Assembly: GCA_014529385.2 (NCBI GenBank)
Contig: CM043963.1
Location: 108,008,412 to 108,072,411, forward strand
DNA from: Adiantum capillus-veneris
Lineage: Eukaryota > Streptophyta > Polypodiopsida > Polypodiales > Pteridaceae
Length of the DNA stretch: 64,000 bases
Reading direction: 5' to 3'
The translations under genes and the position numbers were made by a program. Of the stretch, positions 33,505 through 44,416 are shown piece by piece. Within the stretch, counting starts at the first letter, position 1. Each line of letters opens with the position of its first letter. The notes beneath the pieces are model-generated. The model was not told the origin of the DNA and ran no database searches. It was given only the letters and a program-made list of their open reading frames with translations.

Positions 33505-34552
33505 GCATCATGGACAACAGGATTGTAAGTGCACTCTGCGCTAGAAGCCCATCCTGCATCAACATCAACAACACAGTCTCCTTTCACAGAAGACTCAACA
33601 ATGGATGCATTTGTAGTGGAACCAACATTTGCAATGGAACCACCCTCTTTCTTCTTAGCCTCTTTGGCCTTCAACTTAGGACACGACTTGATCAAGTGAT
33701 CATTAGCTTTATAATAATGGCAACGCATCTTCTTTTTGCCCTTATCACTAGAATTGCCAGACGAAGTGCTGCCAACAGATGCATTGCCACTCGCAGCAGA
33801 ACCATAAGAAGTGGCTGCATTGCTGCTACCACCCTTTCTTTGAGAAGCAATAAAAGCCTGTTCAACTGCACGCTATCTAGTCCTGTTTTTTCTGGAAAGT
33901 GACTCTTGCAACAGCAATGTGCATAATGCATCAAGCTTGACAACTTCTGGATTTCCTTGGGTCATAAATCTCCAAGTACTAGCAAAAGTCGGGTAAGAAT
34001 CTGGTAAGGCATCAAGAACAGTTTGCACAAGGGAACTGTCCGAAATGACTTCACCTGCAGAAATAAGCTGCTCATTGATATCCTTGACACTAGCAAGGAA
34101 AGTGTCCATATCATCTTCCTCATGCATAATCTTCGACTCTAGCTCTTTACGCAGCAAAGCAATTTTAGCCTCATTGCGACTTGCATAAAGACCGCTAGAA
34201 TATCCCAAGCCTGTTTTGCAGGTTTTGCTGAATGAATGTGAGGAACAATGGTGTGCTTCACAGACAATGCAATCAATGCATGAGCGTGCGCATCCTTTAC
34301 ATCCCAATGAGCTTGTTCTGCCGTAGGCAAAACAACTCTAATAGCAGCAATCCTTGCAGCAAGACCTGCAACATCCTCAACATCCCCTACATCCTCAGAA
34401 CCAGCATGTACATCAATGCCCTACACAATGTTCCAGACGCCCTTTGACACAAGAACATGTTGCATCATATAAGCCCACATAGAGTAGTTGTCCCCATCCA
34501 ACCTGTCCTCAGCAGCAAACATCTTGAACACATCTGTGTTGTTGTCAGCCAT
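33505..34552 (-). pseudogene. gag of copia 1
   Basis: Start Met at 34552 (MADNNTDVFKMFAAEDRLDG). A TAG stops it at 34423-34421 where copia 2 has CAG (Gln). It continues as the UBN2-type copia gag (LYASRNEAKIALLRKELE, MDTFLASVKDIN) to a zinc-knuckle region (MRCHYYKANDHLIKSCPK, with Tyr in place of the second Cys). Further shifts occur near 34180 and 33870. Confidence 0.85.
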
Positions 34553-34876
34553 GGTAAATGTTGCACCTGATGTGGAAACTGCCCAAAAATAGATGAAACG
34601 GAGCGGGAACAACACGTGCTATATAGCACAAATCGTAGAAGACTATGAGGCACCTGTTATGCACAAAACGACACTGACAGAAATTTCGCACAAAATGACA
34701 AAATAGCGTGTGCAGTACTGCCTGTAGTGGAAATGGAGGCCGAAATCAGCCCGAATAAAAAATATGAGCAAACGCTTGCCAAACCTATGAATGCTTGCCA
34801 AACCTCATTGTAATCGAAGAAAGTGAGCAGGCGTGTGCTGGAGCAGCTGGCGACTAAGCCCGGGAGGACGTAACCT

Positions 34877-34888
34877 GCTCTGATACCA
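34877..34888 (-). other. Primer-binding site of copia 1 (initiator tRNA-Met)
   Basis: Reads TGGTATCAGAGC on the minus strand, two bases inside the 5' LTR. Confidence 0.92.
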
Positions 34889-34890
34889 AT

Positions 34891-35118
34891 TGTTGGAATT
34901 AGGGTTGCAGAGAAACGCACACAGCTTGGAGAAGACAAAGAAAGCTCAAGGCGCACAATAGAGAGAGTGTTACTTAGTGTGCCAATGGAAAGATAGATAG
35001 ACCTAGAGTGATGGGCTTATATACAATGCTCAGGGGAGAAAACCTCCTAAAGAGGGAAAAAATGCCTCGGCGGTCCTAGTGTGTTCACACACATCACTAC
35101 CACATGTATATAGTAACA
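34891..35118 (-). repeat. 5' LTR of copia 1
   Basis: Minus-strand TGTTACTATATAC...ATTCCAACA, 228 bp. The mate is at 30101-30327. Confidence 0.92.
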
Positions 35119-35123
35119 CTGCC

Positions 35124-37471
35124 CTAGACCTTTGAAGCAGTAGAGTGGTGTAAGTCTAACACTCCCTCTCAGCACCTGATGCTGAACAAACCGCATGAAG
35201 TCGAAGATGTGAGGAAAATGATGAAGATGCCTCTTGTAATGTCCATTGAAGGACAATATTCTAGCGAACTCGATGAGTGTAGTAGCAGTCTTGGGTGTCC
35301 CAATCTCCGAGAGATCTTTATGGTAAAGTATCGTCACGAGGAGTGTAGCAAACTGCTGTACTCCGCCAATGCACGGTGAAGATACTGCGTGAAGGTCCAA
35401 AACTGAGTGTGAAGACAACTCTTTGTCGTAAAAGAAGTGCCAATAGACATGCAAGTGTCCTGCCCAATAGGACATGTGGTGTTTATAGTCAAACCAATCT
35501 GGAGAAAATAGGGAAGCCCATGAACCATCATGAGAATGACTGGAAGCCTGTCAATGCATGAACATGCAACCCAAGGTGTGTCCAGGTGGCTAAGTTGTAA
35601 AAAACTCCAGGAAGGCGAGATGTAGCAATCTGCGTCGTAAATGTGCACCGAATCAAGGAAAGCCAGACTAAACAATCTGCACTGTAGAAGCTACCGTAAG
35701 CTACAACAGTCACCGAGAGACCGCACAGACCACCACCAGATGGTGTCCTGTCAGTAGGTAGGGTAATCCAAGATGAGTGGAAAGCCAGACTAAACAGTCT
35801 GCACTGTGAAGAGCCTTCGAGAAGAGGTGTGGTCAGACCAAGCTGTCTACACCGTAATCATCTTGTAGAAGTAGGGAAGCCAGAGTAAGCAGTCTGCACT
35901 GTGAAGTGAAGTGGCCAAACCAAGATGTCTGCGCTGTCTTGCCTGTATCTCTTGCCTCCAATCCTCCTGTGTCAACCAAAATAGATTCCGTGCCAACAAT
36001 GCCACCAAACCGCAACTCGATGTGGCTCTCAATGTGAATGAGTTGGGAGTGGCCTGCTGCCCATGTCAGGGGGTGGGTCTTCTGTAAGGTTACCGAGGGT
36101 GAGTGTAAGCAACTCTAAAGGTAATAATCCAAATGATCAGGAGTATAGAAGAGCAACTGCACTGCCATCCAAGCCAAGCTCCGGGTGACTCCGGATGTAG
36201 TCGTGTGATGATGCCTGATCTCCTGCATCTCAAGGGTAAACTCTCCAAGAGAGTTCAAAGCACTGAAGTCCCACTCCAGTCTGTGAATCCAAGCAATGAA
36301 CTTATCCAAGAAGAGATCCAAGATCCTCTCCTTAAGTCCATGTAGATGCTCTTGTGTAAGCAAATGATCTGACATGTCGAGGTCAAGTGGTCAGTGTCTG
36401 CCCACACAAGATGGTGGTGTCTTCTCTGGGAATGTCGGAATCCCATATGCCATGATCATGGCCATATCTCAAGTGAACTCCTTTGATGAGTGCAAAGGTG
36501 TGCCCATTGCAAACCACAAGTCACCACCCCCTCTGGAGTGTGAAATCATCGAATGATGGCTGGAGTGAATGGATCTTCCAAGGATCTGATGCCCGTGTAT
36601 AATCAAGTCGATGTTGAAGCTACCGTGTGTTGTAGAAGTCATCGAGAGACCGCAAGGACCACCACCGTATGGTGTCTGGATAGGAGGCAACTCCATCCTC
36701 TGTGAAAAATGCAAGCCAAGTGTCTGCTGTCCACCCAAAAACGCAACTACGAGGTGATGAAAACGTTGTTGTCTAGCGATTTTTAGCATGCTCATATGCT
36801 CCTGGCAGGGTCCAGAGTGGTGGAGAGGGTGTAGGGAAAGGTGGTTAATCACCATCACTGCCCCAGATGGGCTAAAAACAGAGAAAACAATAAGGGACAA
36901 TGGTTGAAATCTAATGAAGACGGAGAGGATACTTGTCGGCAATGCACCAGATGCAAAGCCGGGTAGGCGGTGGCGAGATTCGGGGTCCAGAAGCTGAGCG
37001 CTGTCCTCCTACTGCAAAAATGCAGGTCAATTTGCAGCCCACTTTTTGGCACCAAAAACCTTCTATTTGCTGAAAAAACAAAGGCTTAATGGGTACCCTA
37101 GGTGCCCATCAACTTGTGGAAGGTGTCAACGACACAAAATGACCAATAAAACCACTGAAAATGGGTTGAAAACCCAAAAATGCAGATTTGGCTTAAACAC
37201 GTAGATGGAGCAGAGGAGGTTTCCGACGATGAAATGATCCTAGAAGTGAAGTGCTAACAACTTGATGCAAAAATGCTGACCTGATCTGCAAAAACGCAAG
37301 TGGAAGGGGATCCTCCGCGATCGGAAAAATGCAATTCTCATCGTGCGCTTCGTTGCTTGCAAAATGCTGGCAAAACTTGCATGAAAACGCTGGTTATGCT
37401 GAACTTGGGAGGATAAACTGATGCAAAGATGCGTTGTCCAAGGCCATGGAAAGCCTAAGCTCTTGATACCA
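35124..37471 (-). other. Internal region of the short-LTR element; probably non-autonomous (LARD/TRIM-like)
   Basis: About 2.35 kb without recognisable gag or pol. A primer-binding site (TGGTATCAAGAGC, minus strand, 37471-37459) touches the right LTR-like segment. The word GCCAGACTAAACAGTCTGCACTGTGAAG recurs with changes at about 35662, 35780 and 35880 (never more than 20 bases identical to a neighbour). The phrase GAGACCGCA.GGACCACCACC occurs at about 35720 and 36645. Frames present are short and motif-free. Confidence 0.5.
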
Positions 37472-37662
<191 letters not shown>

Positions 37663-37689
37663 AGAAGGGAAGGATTTGTCATTTATTGC

Positions 37690-37914
37690 ACTAACAAATC
37701 CTAGGGTAGTAGAGGGGTAGTAAATGCAAATGGAGCCAGTGGTTCCAAGGACAATGAGACCAATACAAGTACTAGTACTGGTAGGAGCAGATACCAAGGG
37801 GGTACTGTTTGAGGCAAGGGCAAAGGTGACTTTGCAAAGAGAAGCTTGAACTGTTGCACATACAAAAAATACGGTCACTTTGTAGTCCAATGCCCATATG
37901 CTGCGAAACATGAG
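37690..37914 (+). pseudogene. Fragment of a retrotransposon gag with defective zinc knuckle
   Basis: Plus-strand Ser/Thr/Gly-rich text runs into KGDFAKRS and CCTYKKYGHFVVQCPY, a CCHC knuckle whose second Cys has become Tyr. One TGA interrupts it. The CACTA terminus begins directly after its last bases, so the CACTA inserted here. Confidence 0.6.
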
Positions 37915-37924
37915 CACTACAAGA

Positions 37925-40315
37925 GCTCGCTTAAATTTTGACATCAAATTACCGACGTCAATGGCAGGCGTCGGTATATGTGTAGGTAAATCTAAAAGGA
38001 GATCAAGTTTTAAAAAAAATTAATTTTAAATTTTCGATGCTCCTAGTGGCGCTCATATCGATGACTATACTGATGCGCATATCAATGCTTATACCGACGC
38101 GTATACCGACATCGTACCAACGGACCCTACGAAAAATAGAACCGCGGGTCTTTCCTGTGAATTTCCCTCCTTTCTTCTCTTCTTCTCTTGCCCTCCTCCT
38201 CCTCACTTGGTACAGATCTGCTGCCTCACGACTTGCCGGATCTGAGATTTTCACTTGTGGACTACTCCCCATCAACAAGGTGAGATTCTTTTCAAGTTTC
38301 CTTGTAGATTTGTGCACTTTAGTGTATGTGTGTGTAACATAGCATGTGTGTGTGCGTTTTTGCAGGTTTGAGGACATCTTTCCAACTCTTTCTTGCTCAA
38401 ATAGGTCGCATGTGAGTGCTCTAATATTCTTGTTTGTTACATACACACACATTCACATAAACATGCACACAAGTAAATAAAAATGCACACTAAACAATAT
38501 AAACACACTATATACAATACAAACATATATTTTTCAATTAAAGAAAGATAAAATGTTATTCTATAAGTAATATTAATTAAAAATCATCATTAACTAAGAA
38601 AGATAACTACATTTTATCATTAAAAGAAAGATTTATTTTAATTTATGTTATTTTCTAATTAGTTTTATTATTTTTGTGTAAATAAGTTTAGAGATTTAAA
38701 AAATATATTATTATTTTTGTGATTGTGACTTATCGTAGGCTATTTGCATAATTAGGTTTAGTCATTTAACACTAACCGGTTTAGATAATAAGTGGTTTTA
38801 TCGCTTAGGACTGATCCTCAGTTAGATCGGTGAAGGTTAGGTGCTTAATTAGAGAGTGTAGCTGTTTATGTATTGAATCGTTTAGTTGAGCCCGCTTAGT
38901 TTTACATGCAGCTCGGCTAGTTTCGTTATTTAGTCACTTGGCGACTTAGGGCTAGTCATGTAGGTTTAATTCAATATTCAAACGGTTTATGAGGACTTGT
39001 CGTTTATAGGTACCAATTAGGTATCTAGTCGCTTATCGATCTGGAAGGACTACTCCGTATTTAGGCTGTTGAAGGCTACACCCTTAGGGCTAGCCACTCA
39101 ATGTTAGCTGCAAAAGAAATTTGACAAACGGAGTAAACTAACGCAATTGGACTTCAATAGCTGCACACAAACTACAAAAGCGCAAAAAAGATTTAAAAAA
39201 TAGACTTATGTCATGGCTAGATAATGTGAGGTTGTTAGAGCTAGCAATAAATAGTAGAAGAACGGCAAACGAACTTCAAAACGTAAAAGTCTTTAGAAAT
39301 GACTTGTGTACTTCAAAAATACAAACGAACTTTGACAAATGAAGTAAAATAACGCAATCGGACTTCAATAGCGCACACAGACTTCAAAAACCATAATATA
39401 TAGTCATTGACCAATAAAGACGAGATTATTACCCTGTGGTCCTGATCTCCGTGCACCTCTAGACCGAGGTGTGTGGAGATCGTACATGGCTAGAGAATGT
39501 GAGGTTGTTAGAGCTAGCGGCAAATAGTAGAAGAACGATATAGAGGACGTTGGAAACACAAAAGTCTTTAGAAATGACTTCTGTATTTTAAAAACGCAAA
39601 TGGACTATGACAAACGAAGTAAAATAATGCAATCGGACTTCAACAACGCACACAGACTTCAAGAACCCTAATATATAGTCATTGACAAATAAAGATGAGA
39701 TTATTACCCTGTGGTCTTGATCTCTGTGCTCCTCTAGACCGAGGTGTACGGAGATTGGACATGGTTAGAGAATGTGAGGTTGTTAGAGCTAGCGGAAAAT
39801 AGTAGAAAACCCGCAAACGGACTTCGAAAATGACTTGTGTACTTCAAAAATGCAAACAAAATTTGACAAACAAAGTAAAATAACCGGATGAGATTATTAC
39901 CATGTGGTCCTGATCTTCGTGCACCTCTAGACCGAGGTGTGAGGGGTTCGGGCATGGGTAGAGAATGTGAGGCTGTTAGAGCTAGCGGCAAATAGTAGAA
40001 AACCCAGAAACGGACTTTGAAAATGACTTGTGTACTTCAAAAGTGCAAATGGACTTTGATAAACGAAGTAAAATAACACAATTAGACTTCAATAACGTAC
40101 ACAGACTTCAAAAACCCTAATATATAGTTATTGACCAATAAAGAAGAGATTATTACCCTGTGGTCCTGATCTCCGTGTACCTCTAGGGCAAGGTGTACGG
40201 GGATCAGGCATGGCTAGAGAATGTGAGGTTGTCATGTATTGTCATGTGGTTAGTAGTGTGTACTTATAACAAGAATGATTTAATTATTTGTTGCATCATT
40301 GGTAGATAAAGTATG
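37925..40315. other. 5' non-coding part of the CACTA element
   Basis: An A/T-rich stretch (38460-38720) lies between a pyrimidine-rich leader (38160-38280, with a possible GTGAGA donor at 38279) and the tandem repeats. No reading frame is supported. Confidence 0.45.
39120..40240. repeat. Tandem repeats of about 215-280 bp in the CACTA subterminal region
   Basis: Four to five copies each contain AGATTATTACC.TGTGGTC, CTCTAGACCGAGGTGT, GAGAATGTGAGG.TGTTAGAGC and GACTTCAA.A.CGCACACAGAC words in this order. One copy (about 39790-39900) is shortened. The repeats end just before the transposase gene. Confidence 0.85.
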
Positions 40316-42697
40316 AACAATAGGATGGCGTGTCCTTGTGCGCATTTCAAGCATCAGATCTTTCAAAAACGAAAAATCTACGATCAACACATATGCAATA
40401 ACGGTCTCTTTCCCATAAAGCAACTACAAGACCTACGTTATCGATCTCATGGTCCGGAGGTAGTACATAAACCTCCAGGAGTAGATATTGCTCCAACTTC
40501 ATCCCAGAGAAGATGATTAACATAGAAGATGACAACATTCGAGGCAATACTGTAAAGCATCCTCATTCATCCCGTCCATGTCGATGGCATAATAGCAACC
40601 ATAAAGAGGATGAAATGATGCAAACTCTTACACGTATTCCGCTTTACAATGGTGCAAAAATCTCACGTACCGCTTTGGCGATGCTTAATTTGCAGTCTCT
40701 ATCTATGCGTGGTCTGACACCTCTGTCATATAGCTTTTCAAGTAAATACATTGTATCCTAAGCATGCAAAAGTGCAAATTACAGTTCAATAATGTGATCA
40801 AGGGGTTGACTTGTTCATGTAACGACAGGTTGCTCAACGAGCAAATCTTGTTGGAAGGCAATCATATGTCCCTACCTGTCCAACCGCTAAAAAGCTTCTT
40901 ACTAACTTGGGTTTGGATTATCCTAATGATTGTATACTTTTTTGCAATGAGTATGCAAATTTGGAACAATGTCCCAATTGTGGATCAAACAGGTATAGAG
41001 AGGACACACAAGGAAAATTTGTCCCTGCAAAGGTCCTTCGACACTTTCCTATCATTTCAAGAATAAAGAGCATGTTCAGGTGCAAGTCTATAGCCGCTTT
41101 GATGACATGGCACTCAAATACTAGATCGACAGATGATATGATGCAGGTACCTGCTGAATCTCATGCATGGAAGCACATACAGGAAAGTTGGCCTACATTT
41201 AAGGATGAGCCTCGATGTATCCACTTTGGTCTGGCAATGGATAGAGTAAACCCATTTGGATTACAAAGTTCGTCATGGAGCACGTGACCTATTTGCTTGG
41301 TTAATTATAATCTTTCACCATGGCTAGCTATCAAGAAGGGCCATCTATTGTGCACTAATCGTCCCAGAAAAGTACAAAGCAAAGAACATAGACGTCTATC
41401 TGGCACCACTTATAGAAGAGCTCCAAATCTTGTGGACAGGGATCGATGTGGTTGATATGTCCCAACCAATGGGATGACAAAAAATACATGTGCAAGGCAT
41501 TCTCATGTGGACTATACTCGATTGGCCAGGCTTCGGTGAGTGTTTAGGTAAGTGCCTTTGAAACCCTCACATACATGTTAGTCTTGGCTATGCCTACGCT
41601 TTTATATTATTAATTTTATGATTTTCCAGGCTTGAGTTACTCGGGCAATCATGCATGTCCGAAATGTGGTCCTCAACTTGGCTTCCGCCGCTCTAATCAT
41701 TTGAGTAAGATAGTTTACGAGGAGCATGGTAGATTTTTGCATGAAGAACATGAGCTACGTGGACCAAACATATGCAAACATGACATGCATCCACTGAAAG
41801 CGAGCGATTGGAAAAACATGTGGTTGGAGAGGGGAGATTTCATGCCACCCAGAATAAAAAGACTTTCTATTTTCCATGAACTCCCATACTGGAGTGACCT
41901 GCTGATTAATCATCTGCTCGACCCAATGCACATCTTCAAGAATCTGGGGGAGATCATATGGAAAACCATCTCTGGAAAAAGGGAGAGCAAGGCCCAAAGA
42001 GATGACCCACAAGTTGTGGGTCAAATGCCAGAGATGTGGCCTTGACTTAAACCCAATGGAAAGTTTGCTATACCAAAAGGTCCATAGGTTTTGAGTTGCG
42101 CACAAGAGCAACAAGTGAAGAAGACTATATCTTCATTCAAGACTCCCACTGGGTGCATGCAATGTTTGAAAATGGCTTTTACAAGAGATGGCAATCTTAG
42201 AGGTCTGAAGTTCCACGATTGGCACAAGTTTATCTTACCAATTTCCATAAAGGATTGTTTGATAGATGACCTTAGAAGAACAATCCATAAAATCAATGAG
42301 TTGGTACGCTGGATCAACTCAAAAGAGAAAACAAAAGATAGCATCGATGTAGCACGCTTAAATGCTATTGAAACAGTGTGTATGGTGGAGAAGTACTTTC
42401 CAACAAACATTCTTACCATCCTGAAGACTTTAAAGGGATTTGTTCGTCAAAGGGCTCGTCTCAAGGGTAGCATGGTTGAAGGATGGCTCATACAAGAGTC
42501 TCTTGTCCTCATCAATGAATTTTTGGGCTCAATTGATCCAGAGATGCCCCGAATATGGACTACTAAGGTCAATGTCAAGGTGACAGGGGATGAGCCACAA
42601 GGACAAGACATCATTAGAAAGATGGATATCACAATGCGAGAAAAGGTTATGAGATTTTGTCTTCTCAACTCAGACATCATGCAAAAGTGGCTAGAGA
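40316..42697 (+). pseudogene. CACTA transposase (tnp2 family), part before the copia 2 insertion
   Basis: 40320-40440 resembles the transposase-associated N-terminal domain (ACPCAHFKHQIFQKRKIYDQ). 40880-41280 has PNDCILFCNEYANLEQCPNC and AALMTWHSNTRSTDDMM, then NPFG. The TPase core continues in other frames (NLSPWLAIKKG, YLAPLIEELQILW near 41310-41450; then 41632-42045 with HELPYWSDLLINHLLDPMHIFKN). A C-terminal part follows to 42697 (IMQKWLE). Several frame shifts occur. The coding text continues at 47836, where LER-YEGKKQQRL rejoins across copia 2. Confidence 0.8.
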
Positions 42698-42978
42698 TGT
42701 TACCATATACATGTGGTAGTGATGTGTGTGAACACACTAGGACCGCCGGGGCATTTTTTCCCGCCGTGCATTGTATATACGCCCATCACTCTAGGGCTAT
42801 CTATCTTTCCATTGCACACTAAGTAAGGTTTTCCCCCCGTGCATTGTATATACGCCCATCACTCTAGGGCTATCTATCTTTCCATTGCACACTAAGTAAT
42901 ACACTCTCTATTGTGTGCCTTGAGATTCCTTTGTCTTCTCCAAGCTGTGTGTGTTTCTCTGCAACCCTAATTCCAACA
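42698..42978 (+). repeat. 5' LTR of copia 2, with internal duplication
   Basis: 281 bp against 227 bp for the 3' LTR. The extra length is a second copy of the stretch from GTGCATTGTATATACGCCC to CACACTAAGTA (copies at about 42763-42823 and 42839-42898). Confidence 0.92.
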
Positions 42979-42980
42979 AT

Positions 42981-42992
42981 CGGTATCAGAGC
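42981..42992 (+). other. Primer-binding site of copia 2
   Basis: CGGTATCAGAGC, two bases after the 5' LTR. The first base differs from the TGGTATCAGAGC of copia 1. Confidence 0.9.
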
Positions 42993-43340
42993 AGGTCACG
43001 TCCTCCCGGGCTTAGTCGCCAGCTGCTCCAGCACATGCGTGCTCAGTTTCTCTGATTTCAATGAGCTTTGGCAAGTGTTCGCCGGTCGACAAAATTTTTG
43101 GGTAAGCTCGATGAGCTTGGTCTGCTCAGAATTTTGATTTGGGCTCATTTCGGCCTCCGTTTCCACTACAGGCAGTACTGCACACGCTATTTCGTCATTT
43201 TGTGCAGAATTTCTGTCAGTGCCATTTTCTGCATAACAGGTGCCTTATAGTCTTCTACGGTTTGTGCTATATAGCACAGGTTGTTCCTGCTCCGTTTCTC
43301 CTATTTTCGGGCAGTTTTCACATCAGGTGCAACATTTACC

Positions 43341-44416
43341 ATGGCTGACAACAACAACACAGATGTGTTCAAGATGTTTGCTGCTGAGGACAGGTTGGAT
43401 GGGGACAACTACCCTATGTGGGCTTATATGATGCAACATGTTCTTGTGTCAAAGGTGTCTGGAACATTGTGCAGGGCATTGATGTACGTCGTGGTTCTGA
43501 GGATGTAGGCGATGTTCAGGATGTTGCAGGTCTTGCTGCAAGGATTGCAATTGTTAGAGTTGTTTTGCCTACGGCAGAACAAGCTCATTGGGATGTTAAG
43601 GATGCGCAGGCTCATGCATTGATTGCGTTGTCTGTGAAGCGCACCATTGTTCCTCACATCCATTCAACAAAATCTGCAAAACAGGCTTGGGATATTTTAG
43701 CAGGTCTTTATGCAAGCCGCAATGAGGATAAAATTGCTTTGCTGCGTAAAGAGCTGGAGTCAAAGATTATGCATGAGGAAGATGATATGGACACTTTCCT
43801 TGCTAGTGTCAAGGATATCAATGAGCAGCTTATTTCTGCAGGTGAAGTCATTTCAGATAGTTCCCTTGTGCAGACTGTTCTTGATGCCTTACCAAATTCC
43901 TACCAGACTTTTGCTAGTACTTGGAGACTTATGACCCAAGGAAATCCTGAAGTTGTCAAGTTTGATGCATTATGCACATTGCTATTGCAAGAGTCACTTT
44001 CCAGAAACAACAGGACTAGGCAGCGTGCAGTTGAACAGGCTTTTATTGCTTCTCAAAGAAAGGGTGGTAACAGTAATGCAGCCACTTTTTATGGTTCTGC
44101 CGCGAGTGGCAAAAATTCTGTTCGTAATGCTTCTGCTGGCAGCACTTCTTCTGGCAATTCTGGTGATAAGGGCAAAAAGAAGATGCATTGCCATTATTGT
44201 AAAGCCAATGATCACTTGATCCAGTCGTGTCCTAAGTTGAAGGCCAAAGAGGCTAAGAAGAAAGAGGGTGGTTCCACTGCAAATGCTGGTTCCACTACAA
44301 ATGCAGCCATTGTTGAGTCTTCTATGAAAGGAGACTGTGTTGCTAATGTTGATGCAGAATGGGCTTTTAGCGCAGAGTGCACTTACAATCCTTCTATCCA
44401 TGATGCATGCTTGTGA
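43341..44416 (+). pseudogene. gag of copia 2
   Basis: Start Met at 43341 (MADNNNTDVFKMF). Near 43455 one G is missing relative to copia 1 (AAGGTG against AAGGGCG), which shifts the frame. The remaining gag is then open to 44416, with the UBN2-type gag body and a CCHC knuckle HCHYCKANDHLIQSCPK (all four ligands present). It ends at TGA (44414-44416), after which the same frame continues as pol, where copia 1 has a GCA codon. Confidence 0.88.

Larger units (their letters stand above)
30101..35118 (-). mobile_element. Complete Ty1/copia element 1 (5,018 bp) with 5-bp target duplication
   Basis: Perfect target repeats CTGCC at 30096-30100 and 35119-35123 enclose two LTRs (3' at 30101-30327, 5' at 34891-35118). 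A primer-binding site complementary to initiator tRNA-Met (TGGTATCAGAGC, 34888-34877) and a PPT (CCAGGGGGGAT, next to 30327) are both in place. Domain order protease, integrase, RT, RNase H defines copia. The two LTRs differ at roughly 17 of 227 positions by eye, so the insertion is older than copia 2, a member of the same family. Confidence 0.92.

Noticed and set aside
38037-38452. Protein gene in the CACTA leader
   Set aside because: Frames on both strands are low-complexity, and the region has the character of a 5' leader with a possible intron.
40313-40516. Independent small host gene
   Set aside because: The text fits the N-terminal transposase-associated domain of the neighbouring CACTA transposase.
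43994-44401. Minus-strand 135-codon frame opposite copia 2 gag
   Set aside because: It lies wholly antisense to a clear gag and has no motif.
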